Source: Bufo bufo (Eukaryota; Chordata; Amphibia; Anura; Bufonidae). From it: 64,000 bases of DNA. Shown here piece by piece: positions 44,516-55,000 of the stretch. Each line of letters starts with the position of its first letter. Position 1 is the stretch's first letter. The stretch lies in the NCBI RefSeq assembly GCF_905171765.1, contig NC_053392.1, positions 502,120,556-502,184,555 on the forward strand, read 5' to 3'. Below the pieces are notes generated by a model. The model worked only from the letters and a program-made list of their open reading frames with translations, was not told the origin of the DNA and ran no database searches. A program made the position numbers and the translations under genes.

Positions 44516-44630
44516 TGTTTTTTTAATAACAGAATAGAATACCAGTATATAACGCGTGTAGTTTACACTGACAGATGCAGAAAAGGCTGCAAATTTAGTA
44601 TTATTCCCAAAGTGGGTGTTTTTTTAAACA
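44516..44630. repeat. hAT-B upstream array, part 2
   Basis: About one unit between the Tc1/mariner copy and PLE5 (ACAGAATAGAATACCAGTAT, AAATTTAGTATTATTCCC). Confidence 0.88.
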
Positions 44631-44646
44631 GCGCGTACTAGCTTAT

Positions 44647-45138
44647 ATGGGGAGCACCAAAGGTACCCTAAAACAGAGTGTACTTGCTACACAGCGGAAA
44701 GGTACTTTTCCTTGTCTGCACTGCTTCCAGTGCTCAAATTTAATCAAAGGACCCAATATCTATCACCCACATACTGGACGCACATATCCGGTGGACGGTT
44801 TTTTCACCTGTGAATCTGCAAACGTGATATATTTAATAAACTGTCCATGTGGGCTGTTATATATTGGAGAAACAATGCAGAGCATCAGAGATCGCATTGG
44901 AAAGCATAAGTCCACTATTAGGACTAAGAACTTGTTGTTATCAATTCCCTCCCATTTTGAAAAATATAAACACACCACTGCTCAATTGAATTTCCAGGTA
45001 ATAGAACGAGTCACCAGACCCAGACGGGGGTGTGACATCAAGAAATTATTATTACGTCGGGAGGCTTACTGGATCCATACCCTGGATACCTTACACCCAA
45101 GGGGTCTCAATAGGGACTACGAAATTATGCACATTTGA
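44647..45138 (+). CDS. PLE5 GIY-YIG endonuclease domain (partial)
   Basis: A 163-aa open frame, the C-terminal end of a PLE polyprotein; the Met used is incidental to truncation. CLHCFQCSNLI near residue 24 is the Cys pair of the linker. The GIY-YIG domain starts at NVIYLINCPCGLLYIGET (residues 60-77), followed by the conserved Arg in SIRDRIGKHKS. The end DTLHPRGLNRD matches the family C-terminus. Without the RT region it cannot support retrotransposition alone. Confidence 0.9.
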   Translation: MGSTKGTLKQSVLATQRKGTFPCLHCFQCSNLIKGPNIYHPHTGRTYPVDGFFTCESANVIYLINCPCGLLYIGETMQSIRDRIGKHKSTIRTKNLLLSIPSHFEKYKHTTAQLNFQVIERVTRPRRGCDIKKLLLRREAYWIHTLDTLHPRGLNRDYEIMHI

Positions 45139-45420
45139 GATCTTACTTTGTTAACTAATGTACAATTTCTGTTAAACGTTGGACATTTAATTTATTCATA
45201 TACTATTATTGTCTTTTAGACATCTACCTCCCAATGAAGGATTTCTCTGCTGTGCTGGTATTTATAATATATGTTCTGATACAATTCCTGTGTTGCTATC
45301 TGATTATGGATATTCTTTGTTACTTTGAGTGTACCACCCCTATCTGGGCGTCTGACGTCACGGGGAGGTTCCCTATCCTCATGCATTGATGTGTGTATAT
45401 ATACCTGTGCTTTGTAATGG

Positions 45421-45470
45421 ACACTTACCTGTTGAAAAAGGCTGCTTAGCCGAAACGCGTCCTAGAATAT
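45421..45470 (+). ncRNA. Hammerhead-like motif of PLE5, decayed
   Basis: Stem II GGCT/AGCC with loop GCTT (45440-45451) is followed by GAAACGCGTC (45452-45461), matching the 3' core and cleavage triplet. The 5' core reads CTGTTGA instead of CTGANGA and the stem I flanks do not pair, so activity is unlikely. Confidence 0.55.
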
Positions 45471-45611
45471 GGGACATATTGTTACTTTGCAATAAATTCC
45501 TTATGAGCATCAAGTCACGTCTGCTGGAACGCTTCACTTTATTGAACGCGGAATTGGTCCTGTCCCCTGCGGCGTGCAACAAGCAAGTGCTGGCCGATTT
45601 ATCCTTGTATC

Positions 45612-46080
45612 TAACACTGACAGATGCAGCCAAGGCCGTGAATTTAGTATTTGGCCCAAAATGGATGTTTTTTTAATAACAGAATAGAATACCAGTATAT
45701 AACGTGTGTTTTTTTACAGTGACAGATGCAGCAAAGGCTGTAAATTTAGTATTTTGACCAAAATGGGTGTTTTTTTAAACCCAGAAAATTATTGAAGTAT
45801 TTCTAGCTTGTATGTCACACTAACAAATGAAGAATAGGCCCCAGATGTAGGATATTGCAAAAAAATTTGTGTTTTTTTAAACCCAGAATATAATTGCAGT
45901 ATTTCAAGCTTGTATCTCACACTTACAAATGCAGCATAGGCCCCAGATGTAGGATATTGCAAAAAATGAGTGTTTTTTTAAACCCAGAAAATTATTGCAG
46001 TATTTCAAGCTTGTATCTTACACTGACATATGCAGTCAAGGCCGCAAATTTAGTATTTTGCCCAAAATGGGTGTTTTTAA
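45612..46080. repeat. hAT-B upstream array, part 3
   Basis: Roughly five units of the same array, some with the GCATAGGCCCCAGATGTAGG variant. Confidence 0.93.
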
Positions 46081-48701
46081 CCCGTTAAGGACTTCTGGAC
46101 TTTTTGCAAATCTGACCAGTGTCACTTTAAGTGCTGATAACTTTAAAACGCTTTGACTTATGCAGGCCATTCTGAGATTGTTTTTTCGGCACATATTGTA
46201 CTTCATGACACTGGTAAAATGAAGTTAAAAAAAAAAAAATTTATTTATAAAAAAATACCAAATTTACCAAGAATTTGTAAATAATTGCAAATTTCCAAGT
46301 TTTAATTTCTCTACTTCTATAATACATAGTAATACCTCCAAAAATAGTTATTACTTTACATTCCCCATATGTCTACTTCATGTTTGGATCATTTTGGGAA
46401 TGATATTTTATTTTTTGGGGATGTTACAAGACTTAGAAGTTTAGAAGCAAATCTTGAAATGTTTCAGAAATTTTAAAAAACCCAATTTTTAGGGACCAGT
46501 TCAGGTCTGAAGTCACTTTGCGAGGCTTACATAATAGAAACCACCCAAAAATGACCCCATTCTATAAACTACACCCCTTAAGGTATTCAAAACTGATTTT
46601 ACAAACTTTGTTAACCCTTTAGGTGTTCCACAAGAATTAATGGAAAATAGAGATACAATTTAAAAATTTCACATTTTTGGCAGATATTCCATTTTAATAA
46701 TTTTTTTCCAGTTACAAAGCAAGGGTTAACAGCCAAACCAAACTCAATATTTATGGCCCTGATTCTGTAGTTTACAGAAACATCCCATATGTGGTCGTAA
46801 ACCGCTGTACAGGCACACGGCAGGGCGCAGAAGGAAAGGAATGCCATACGTTTTTTGGAAGGCAGGTTTTGCTAGACTGGTTTTTTTGACACCATGTACC
46901 ATTTGAAGCTTCCCTGATGCACCCCTAGAGTAGAAGCTCCATAAAAGTGACCCCATCTAAGAAACTACACCCCTCAAGGTATTCAAAACTGATTTTACAA
47001 ACGTTGTTAACTCTTTAGGTGTTCCACAAGAATTAATGGAAAATAGAGATACAATTTCAAAATTTCATTTTTTTGGCAGATTTTACATTTTAATAATTTT
47101 TTTCCAGTTACAAAGCAAGGGTTAACAGCCAAACTAAACTCAATATTTATGGCCCAGATTCTGTAGTTTAAAGAAACATCCCATATGTGGACGTAAACTG
47201 CTGTACGGGCACACGGCAGCAGGAAAGGAATGCCATATGGTTTTTGGAAGGTAGGTTTTGCTGGACTGTTTTTTTTGACACCATGTCCCATTTGAAATAG
47301 CTGTTTTGGCACCGTTCTTATTTTTTGTTATTTACAACATTCGTCTGACAGGTTAGATCATGTGATATTTTTATAGACCAGATTGTCACGGACACTGCTA
47401 TACCTAATATGTATACTTTTTTTTATTTATGTAAGTTTTACACAATGATTTCATTTGTGAAGCAAAAAAAAATATGTTTTAGTGTTTCCATAACATAAAT
47501 AGAGAGCCATCATTTTTTCAGTTTTTGGGTGATTATCTTAGGTAGGGTCTCATTTTTTGCGGGATGAGATGACGGTTTGATTGGCACTATTTTGGGGTGC
47601 ATATGACTTTTTGATCGCTTGCTATTACACTTTTTGTGATCTAAGGTGACAAAAAATGCTTTATTTAGCACAGTTTTTATTTTTAAATTTTTATCTCAGG
47701 GGTTAGGTCATGTGATATTTTTATAGAGCCGGTCGATACGGACGCGGCGATATCTAATATGTATACTTTTTTTTTATTTATGTAAGTTTTACATAATAAC
47801 AGCTTTTTTAAAACAAGAAAAATGATGTTTTAGTGTCTCCATATTCTGAGCCATAGTTTTTTTTATTTTTTTGGCGATTGTCTCAGGTAGGGGCTCATTT
47901 TTTGTGATATGAGGTGACGGTTAGATTGGTACTATTTTGGTGGGCAAACGCCTTTTTGATCGCTTGCTGTTGTACTTTTTGTGATGTAAGGTGAAAAAAA
48001 ATGGTTTATTTAGCACAGTTTTTTTTTTTTTTTTTACGGTGTTCATCTGAGGGGTTAGGTCATGTGATATGTTTATAGAGTCGGTCGATACGGACACGGC
48101 GATACCTAATATGTATACTCCCCCCCCCCTATTTTTTACCAATTTTTTTTAACTTTATTTAGGGAAAATGACGTTTTTGTTTATTTTTACTTGAAACTTT
48201 TAATTTTTGGGGGGAAAACTTAATTTTTTAAACTTTTTTTCACTTTATTTTTTGTCCCACTTTGGGACTTGAACTTTTGGTGGTCTAATCCCCTTTACAA
48301 TGCATTCCAATACTTCTGTATTGGAATGCATTGGCTGTATGAGTAATACAGTGAGTATTACTCATACAGCTTCCGGCCTGAGAGATCCAGGGGGCTGAAT
48401 CTCATAGGCTCGTCACCGGAAGGCAGCGCAATGCCTTCCTTAGACATCGTGCTGCCTTCCATGCCATCGGGTCCCCCCTAGAGCCGCACGGGGACCTGAT
48501 GGCACCGCCGCCCGCCGCTGCCGCACCGGGTAAAAGCCGCAAACCCCGGCATTGTGACAGGATGCCTGCTGAATGATTTCAGTGGACATCCTGTTCCGAT
48601 TAACCCCCGCCGCGCCGTAATCGCGTTTTAAAGTTAGGACGTACCGGTACTTAAGGACTCGGGAAACAGGGCGTTCCGGTACGCCCTAAGTTCCTAAGGG
48701 G
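46081..48701. mobile_element. TTAA-flanked element, inverted relative of 3508-6469
   Basis: TTAA at 46077-46080 and 48702-48705; termini CCCGTTAAGGACTT and the complement of CCCCTTAGGAACTT. The internal order is the reverse of 3508-6469: the CTACTCTAGGGG module at 46500-47290, then TATACATATTAGGTATCGCC-type subrepeats inverted at 47330-48120, then GGAATGCATTG palindromes near 48300. The TTAA spacing interrupts the hAT-B array cleanly. No transposase is recognised. Confidence 0.87.
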
Positions 48702-48705
48702 TTAA

Positions 48706-49150
48706 AGCCCAGAAAATTATTGCTGTATTTCAAGCTTGTATTTAACAATGACTGATGCAGCAAATGGGTGTTTTTTTTATAACAGAATGTGACAGCAGTA
48801 TATAATGCTTGTATTTCACACTGACAGGTGCAGCAAGGGCTGTAAAATTAAGTATTTTGCCCAAAAAGGGTGTTTTTTAAAAACCCAGAAAATCATTGCT
48901 GTATTTCAAGCGTAAATTGCACACAGACAAATGCGGCATAGGCCCCAAATGGAGGCTATTGCCAAAAATGGTTGTTTTTTAAAACCCAGAAAATTATTGC
49001 AGTATTTTAAGCTTAAATTGCACACAGACAAATGCTGCAAAGGCCACAGATGTAGGGTCTTGCCAAAAATGGGTGATTTTTTTAAACCCAAAATATAATT
49101 GCAGTATTTCAAGCTTCTTTTTGACAAATGCACATATGCTGTGTCGGTGC
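48706..49150. repeat. hAT-B upstream array, part 4
   Basis: About four more units of the ~100-bp array after the TTAA element, including the subtype with CACACAGACAAATGC. Confidence 0.93.
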
Positions 49151-49662
49151 ACAGAACTTGCATAAAATGGCTGCCGCCGCCCACCAAGCTAACAGATGGA
49201 TAAAAGTTATTTTTCTGGGTCCGTAGGCTCAGGGCAGGTTAAAAAGATTGTGCACTGCACCCACAAAACAAAGTCTAGGTAGATCGCTGAGTTAACATGC
49301 ACTTCAGATTAAAAGATTCTGTCCTATTCTCTCCCTCACAGCAGCAGCATCCTATCCCTATACTAATCAGAGCAGAGTGACGTGCATTGCTATGTGACTC
49401 CAGCTTATATAGAGGCTGTGTTACATGCTGCACTGGCCAATCACAGCCATGCCATTAGTAGGCATGGCTGTGATGGCTTCTAAGGGCACAAGAGTAAAAC
49501 GTTTGTTGATTGGCTGCTCTGCAGCCCTTCAAAAAGCGCCATTAAATCGCTGAACACCGAACCCAAACTTTTACAGAAAAGTTCGGGTTCGGGTCCAGGG
49601 TCCAAAAAAATCTAAGGTTCAGTACGAACCCGAACTTTACATTTCGGGTTTGCTTAACCCTA
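49151..49662 (-). mobile_element. hAT-B 5' subterminal region and terminus
   Basis: Non-coding end segment with the palindromic AATCACAGCCATGCC region near 49440-49475 and repeated GAACCCGAACTT-type blocks (49555-49645). It ends ...GCTTAACCCTA at about 49662, a diverged hAT terminus (complement TAGGGTTAAGC). hAT-B reads leftward from here. Confidence 0.65.
49404..49411 (-). promoter_or_regulatory. Possible TATA box of hAT-B
   Basis: TATATAAG on the minus strand, about 250 bp inside the terminus and upstream of the array and transposase. hAT-D has a similar box at a similar distance. Confidence 0.42.
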
Positions 49663-49714
49663 ATGATGATGTCAGCCAAGCCAAAAGGGCTAAATAGTGG
49701 CCCAGTCATAAAGC

Positions 49715-50035
49715 GGGGAGGGTGGGAACAGCATAAGAAGTCCACAGAGTTTTTCTATGACATAGTGGTGAGGTGGAAGCAGCATGAGGAGACCACAGAG
49801 TGGCCCAATGACAGAGTGTGGAGGTGGAAGAAGCATGAGGAGACCACAGAATGGAAAGGTGACATAGTGTGGAGGTGGCAGCAGCATCAGGAGGCCACAG
49901 AGTGGCAATGTGACATAGTGTGGAGGTGGCAGCAGCATGAGAAGACCACAGGGTGGCAAAGTGACATAGTGTGGAGGTGGCAGCAGCATGAGGAGACCAC
50001 AGAGTGGCAAGGTGACATAGTGTGGAGGTGGGTGG
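49715..50035. repeat. 51-bp tandem array in the hAT-C 3' region
   Basis: Six to seven units containing GGAGGTGGCAGCAGCATGAG and GACCACAGAGTGGCAA. The unit is exactly 17 codons, so long frames remain open on both strands (49663-50067 plus, 49690-50086 minus). It lies between the hAT-B terminus and the hAT-C stop. Confidence 0.95.
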
Positions 50036-50209
50036 CAATACCAGTACCTGCTGAAGATGGTGGGTGAAATAAGGATCACTTGGCATCAGATGTGTGGCAT
50101 CAGGCGGTTGGCAGCATCAGAATAGTAGCTGAGGCAGGTAGCCAGAAGAAACAAGTCTCTTTTGTCAAAGTGTTGGTGTGGCACCATGGATGATGTAGTC
50201 TGCTGCATC

Positions 50210-52689
50210 AAGAATTGGTGGGTGGAAATCCTGGCTGATCTACGCCTGATTCATCTTGACTAAGGTCAGTTTCTCCACATTTTGGGAGGACAGGCAAATT
50301 CTTCTTGGGGTAACTATGGCCCCCACCGCATTAAACACCCGCTCTGATGCCACACTGCTGGCCGGGCAGGACAGCTTTTCAAGGGCAAACTCTGCCAGTT
50401 GCAGCCACAAATCCAGTTTCGCTGCCCAGTAGTCCAGCGGAACTTCAATGAGTGCACTCCAAGTATACCACCACCTGCTGGTTCAGGTTATGCTCTATGT
50501 CTAGCTGCTGGTGAGTAGTGCAGGTGAAGAAAAGCTGCTCATAAGCGACTGTAGACTCAGGCTGATGCTGATGGAGCTAGTACTGCTCCTACTGCCCCAC
50601 CCCTCCCCAGCAGCCATGGCAGTGGAACGTGAGCGCAGAGGGCCCCCCTGGTCAGACCTGCGAGAGGATAGACGATGGCGCAGATAGGCAGCGGCCAACT
50701 GACTACATAGGATGTCTCTATAGTAGTTAGGTTTTTCCTCCCTCTCAGCTGGTGTAAAAAAGGCCCCCATTTTGGACCAGTAGCAAGGGTCTAACAAGGT
50801 GGAGAGCCAGAAGTCATCCCTCTGATGAATGGTGACAATTCGGCTATCACTACCCAAGCAAGTGAGCATGCAGCTGGCCATTTGTGCAAGTGACTCGGAG
50901 GGACTCCCTGTGTCCATCTCCACTGCATATTGCCACTGTGTGTCTGGGTCCTCTGCCTCATCTTACTCATTGCCCTGTAGCTCCTTTGGCTGCTCCTGCT
51001 CCTCCTCTCCTGTCACCTGTGTAGAAAAATTACCCATTTCGCTACACATTGCTTGTGCTCCAATCTCCTCCTCCAGTTCAGCCCCCATAGGGCTCATGTG
51101 GCCGTCAGATCTAGGCGCCACGTCTCCAGTCCCCTGACCAGCCAGATTTATCAGCATCTGTTCCAGGACATAAAGTAGTGGAATGACATTTTTCAACCCG
51201 TAGTCCTGGCGCCTGACAAATAACGTGGACTTCTCAAAGGGCCTGAGCAAACGGCAGGTGTCACGCATGAGCTGCCACTGGCTGACATCAAAGTTATACA
51301 GGGGAGTACTCCTGTCCGCTTGGATCATCAGGAAATCATTTATGGCCTTTTTCTGTTACAGTCGGTCCAACATATGGAGAGTGGAATTCCAACGGGTGGA
51401 AACATCGCATATCAGCCTATGTTGGGGGATGCCGTTCTGCCGCTGCAGCTCAAGGAGGGTGTGCTTTGTGGTGTACAAGTGGCTGAAGTGCATGCAAAGT
51501 TTCCTGCCCAATTTAGGATGTCTTGCAGATGGGTGGAAGTCTTCAGGAACCGCTTGACAACCAGATTGAACATGTGTGCCATGCAGGGCGCATGGCTCAG
51601 CCCTCCTTGATGCAGCGCCGACACAATGTTCTTCCCGTTGTCGGTCACCATGGTTCCGAATTTGAGTTGTCATAGAGAAAGCCAGGATTCAATTTCTTGC
51701 TGAAGGGCATGGAGCAGTTCCTCCCTTGTGTGACTCTGTTCGCCCAGGGAAACGAGGTGCAGAACAGCGTGACTACGTTGTGCCCTGCACATGTGGTATG
51801 CTGGAGGGGCACCGTGAATTGTCCCTGCAGTGAAGGCTAAGGACACGGTGGAGGATAAGGAGGCAGAGGCGGACATTGTCACTGGAACAACGGCGTGGCA
51901 ACGTGGAAGCGGAAGCGTTGTCACCTGGCCAAGTTGCTGGTGTGGCTGTGCAGGAACCACATTCACCCAGTGAGCCGTAAAGGACATGTATTGTCCCTGA
52001 ACGTAGTTACAGCTCCACACATCAGAGCTGCCGTGCACCAACAGGCTCAAGGACTGGCCCACCTTTGGCACCCTGGCCACGCTTCACCTTATGCCCACAG
52101 ATTCTACATATGGCCACGTTCACCTCCTCCAGTGGCTTAACAAAAACTGCCACACCGCCAAGTATGTGATTTTACCCCCAACACTATGCACTGACTGACT
52201 GCTACCGCCGCTGCCTCCGTGAACCTCTGCACCGCTACTTCCCAAGCAGGTAGGCTCCCGCGAAGCAGGTGGTCTACCCCGGGCTGACTTCCCTCTAGTG
52301 GCTCGTCCTCGCTGAAAAGTGGAGCCAAGCCTACGGCATATAATACTTCTCGCGGTGAGGGAACTGAATATGACAGAGGAAGGTTCAGAAAAGGTGGGGG
52401 CACAGGGCCTGCTCCTGGGCCATGCCAACTAAGCGTTGTGTCAGAGGAACCCACCGACTCTTGGCTGGGGGTGTCTGATGTCAATTGGGACAAAGTGGAT
52501 GCCCGAGTCAACCATTAAAGAACCGCTGCTGGTCAAGACACGACCGCTAGATGACACTGGGAACTCAGGCCTCTTGCTGTGACTCCTGCTGCCACGCCCC
52601 CTTATTCTGCTGCTACCTCTGCCTGTGCCAGAAACATTTAGGCCTCTGCCACTCCCCTGTGCAGAGCCTGGCACTTCTCTGTCTGACAT
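50210..52689 (-). pseudogene. hAT-C transposase, degraded
   Basis: Read right to left. The start MSDREVPGSAQGSGRG is at 52689, with a Gly/Arg/Ser-rich N-terminus. A BED-finger remnant (VNVAICRICGHKVKRG) lies near 52090-52130. Core segments include SFTAHWVNVVPA (near 51970), VTDNGKNIVSALHQG and CMAHMFNLVVKRFLK (51412-51651), NFDVSQWQLMRDTCRLLRPF (near 51260) and an acidic Glu/Gln tract (50970-51060). The dimerisation domain (LDYWAAKLDLW, then CPASSVASERVF) is at 50230-50440. Several frameshifts. Closest relative in the window is the hAT-D fragment; hAT-A and hAT-B form a second pair. Confidence 0.9.
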
Positions 52690-52744
52690 ACTGTTAGATA
52701 CAATAAATAAAAAGGACATTAAAACACCTAAAAAACTCTGTGAT

Positions 52745-53146
52745 TTTCTTACTTCAGCACACAACGGCTAATAAGCCATTTTTTTTTTACCACTAATACA
52801 CGCCAAAAAGAGCTTTAATTTTCTCACTTCAACACACAACAGCAAATACTTTTTTGTGCCAGTAATCCACGCCAAAAAGGGCTTTAGAACATATAACTGC
52901 ACCGCTGAGCGGCAAATATATTTTTTCTTTTTCTGCTAATACACGTCACAAAAAGCTTTACAACAGATAATTGCACTACTGAGTGGCAAATATTTTTTTT
53001 CTTTTTCCGCTAATACATGTCACAAAAGGCTTTAGAACATATAACTGCACCGTTGAGCGGGAAATATATTTTTTCTTTTTCCGCTAATACACATCACAAA
53101 AGGTTTTACAACAGATAACTGTACCGCTGAGCGGTAAATATATTTT
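52745..53146. repeat. ~85-bp tandem array upstream of hAT-C
   Basis: Five units with GAGCGGCAAATATATTTTTT, CCGCTAATACACGTCACAAA and TTTAGAACATATAACTGCACC. The consensus is the inverse of hAT-D array 1, which supports a common origin of hAT-C and hAT-D. Confidence 0.94.
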
Positions 53147-53152
53147 GTTTTG

Positions 53153-53400
53153 TCAGGGCCATGCACACATCTGTTTCTTTACAAGACTATCCATTCTTCA
53201 AGCATTTGTTTTTTTTGCGGACTGAATCACACTGACATGTCCTATCTTTGGCGGTATCTTGCAGATCGTGGACTCATTCAAGTCAACTGCCTTTTGCGGT
53301 CCACAATATGGGCACGGAGCCCTTACAGTCGTAGAAATGGGGTCTTTGCTATATTTTTATAACTTGTTTATTTTTTTTTGTGTGGTGTGCTTATTTAGAA
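53153..53400. repeat. Dispersed repeat, copy 1 (pair with 60658)
   Basis: About 245 bp matching 60658-60880 in the same orientation (GGGCCATGCACACATCTG, ATCCATTCTTCAAGCATT, TTGCGGTCCACAATATGGGC). No termini or coding sequence define its class. Confidence 0.8.
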
Positions 53401-53435
53401 AGATCAACTGAAATGAGAAGTATGCTTTAGATCTA

Positions 53436-54998
53436 CAGGGAGTGCAGAATTATTAGGCAAATGAGTATTTTGACTACATCATCCTCTTTATGCATGTTGT
53501 CTTACTCCAAGCTGTATAGGCTCGAAAGCCTACTACCAATTAAGCATATTAGGTGATGTGCATCTCTGTAATTAGAAGGGGTGTGGTCTAATGACATCAA
53601 CACCCTATTTTAGGTGTGCATAATTATTAGGCAACTTCCTTTCCTTTGGCAAAATGGGTCAAAAGAAGGACTTGACAGGCTCAGAAAAGTCAAAAATAGT
53701 GAGATATCTTGCAGAGGGATGCAGCACTCTTAAAATTGCAAAGCTTCTGAAGCGTGATCATCGAACAATCAAGCGTTTCATTCAAAATAGTCAACAGGGT
53801 CGCAAGAAGCGTGTGGAAAAACCAAGGCGCAAAATAACTGCCCATGAACTGAGAAAAGTCAAGCGTGCAGCTGTCAAGATGCCACTTGCCACCAGTTTGG
53901 CCATATTTCAGAGCTGCAACATCACTGGAGTGCCCAAAAGCACAAGGTGTGCAATACTCAGAGACATGGCCAAGGTAAGAAAGGCTGAAAGACGACCACC
54001 ACTGAACAAGACACACAAGCTGAAACGTCAAGACTGGGCCAAGAAATATCTCAAGACTGATTTTTCTAAGGTTTTATGGACTGATGAAATGAGAGTGAGT
54101 CTTGATGGGCCAGATGGATGGGCCCGTGGCTGGATTGGTAAAGGGCAGAGAGCTCCAGTCCGACTCAGACGCCAGCAAGGTGGAGGTGGAGTACTGGTTT
54201 GGGCTGGTATCATCAAAGATGAGCTTGTGGGGCCTTTTCGGGTTGAGGATGGAGTCAAGCTCAACTCCCAGTCCTACTGCCAGTTTCTGGAAGACACCTT
54301 CTTCAAGCAGTGGTACAGGAAGAAGTCTGCATCCTTCAAGAAAAACATGATTTTCATGCAGGACAATGCTCCATCACACGCGTCCAAGTACTCCACAGCG
54401 TGGCTGGCAAGAAAGGGTATAAAAGAAGAAAATCTAATGACATGGCCTCCTTGTTCACCTGATCTGAACCCCATTGAGAACCTGTGGTCCATCATCAAAT
54501 GTGAGATTTACAAGGAGGGAAAACAGTACACCTCTCTGAACAGTGTCTGGGAGGCTGTGGTTGCTGCTGCACGCAATGTTGATGGTGAACAGATCAAAAC
54601 ACTGACAGAATCCATGGATGGCAGGCTTTTGAGTGTCCTTGCAAAGAAAGGTGGCTATATTGGTCACTGATTTGTTTTTGTTTTGTTTTTGAATGTCAGA
54701 AATTTATATTTGTGAATGTTGAGATGTTATATTGGTTTCACTGGTAAAAATAAATAATTGAAATGGGTATATATTTGTTTTTTGTTAAGTTGCCTAATAA
54801 TTATGCACAGTAATAGTCACCTGCACACACAGATATCCCCCTAAAATAGCTAAAACTAAAAACAAACTAAAAACTACTTCCAAAAATATTCAGCTTTGAT
54901 ATTAATGAGTTTTTTGGGTTCATTGAGAACATGGTTGTGGTTCAATAATAAAATTAATCCTCAAAAATACAACTTGCCTAATAATTCTGCACTCCCTG
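53436..54998 (+). mobile_element. Tc1/mariner element (DD37E type), intact copy 2
   Basis: A 1563-bp element, TA at 53434-53435 and 54999-55000, with the same terminal and inner repeats as 42951-44513 and only scattered substitutions against it. Different flanks show an independent insertion. Confidence 0.96.
53654..54670 (+). CDS. Intact Tc1/mariner transposase, 338 aa (copy 2)
   Basis: Identical to the 43169-44185 product except for four residues: Ala74 to Val, Asn122 to Lys, His125 to Arg and Gly259 to Glu. The triad Asp144, Asp237 and Glu275 and the helix-turn-helix are unchanged, and the frame has no stop. Two intact near-identical copies within 11 kb suggest recent transposition in this lineage. 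Confidence 0.95.
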   Translation: MGQKKDLTGSEKSKIVRYLAEGCSTLKIAKLLKRDHRTIKRFIQNSQQGRKKRVEKPRRKITAHELRKVKRAAVKMPLATSLAIFQSCNITGVPKSTRCAILRDMAKVRKAERRPPLNKTHKLKRQDWAKKYLKTDFSKVLWTDEMRVSLDGPDGWARGWIGKGQRAPVRLRRQQGGGGVLVWAGIIKDELVGPFRVEDGVKLNSQSYCQFLEDTFFKQWYRKKSASFKKNMIFMQDNAPSHASKYSTAWLARKGIKEENLMTWPPCSPDLNPIENLWSIIKCEIYKEGKQYTSLNSVWEAVVAAARNVDGEQIKTLTESMDGRLLSVLAKKGGYIGH

Positions 54999-55000
54999 TA

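Larger units (their letters stand above)
44631..45611 (+). mobile_element. PLE5, 5'-truncated Penelope-like element
   Basis: About 980 bp inserted in the hAT-B array, carrying only the C-terminal endonuclease part and 3' region, with a decayed hammerhead near 45429. It ends near 45611, where array sequence resumes (TGTATCTAACACTGACAG). Because the target is itself repetitive I cannot define a target duplication. Confidence 0.85.

Noticed and set aside
49151..49662. Single full-length hAT-B from 38600 to 49662 with paired termini.
   Set aside because: Only the right terminus is visible; the left side is rearranged by the 18S and C-terminal duplication, so I did not claim full bounds.
49663..50067. 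134-aa Trp/Gln/His repeat protein.
   Set aside because: The 51-bp unit keeps frames open on both strands; no start context or domain supports a gene.
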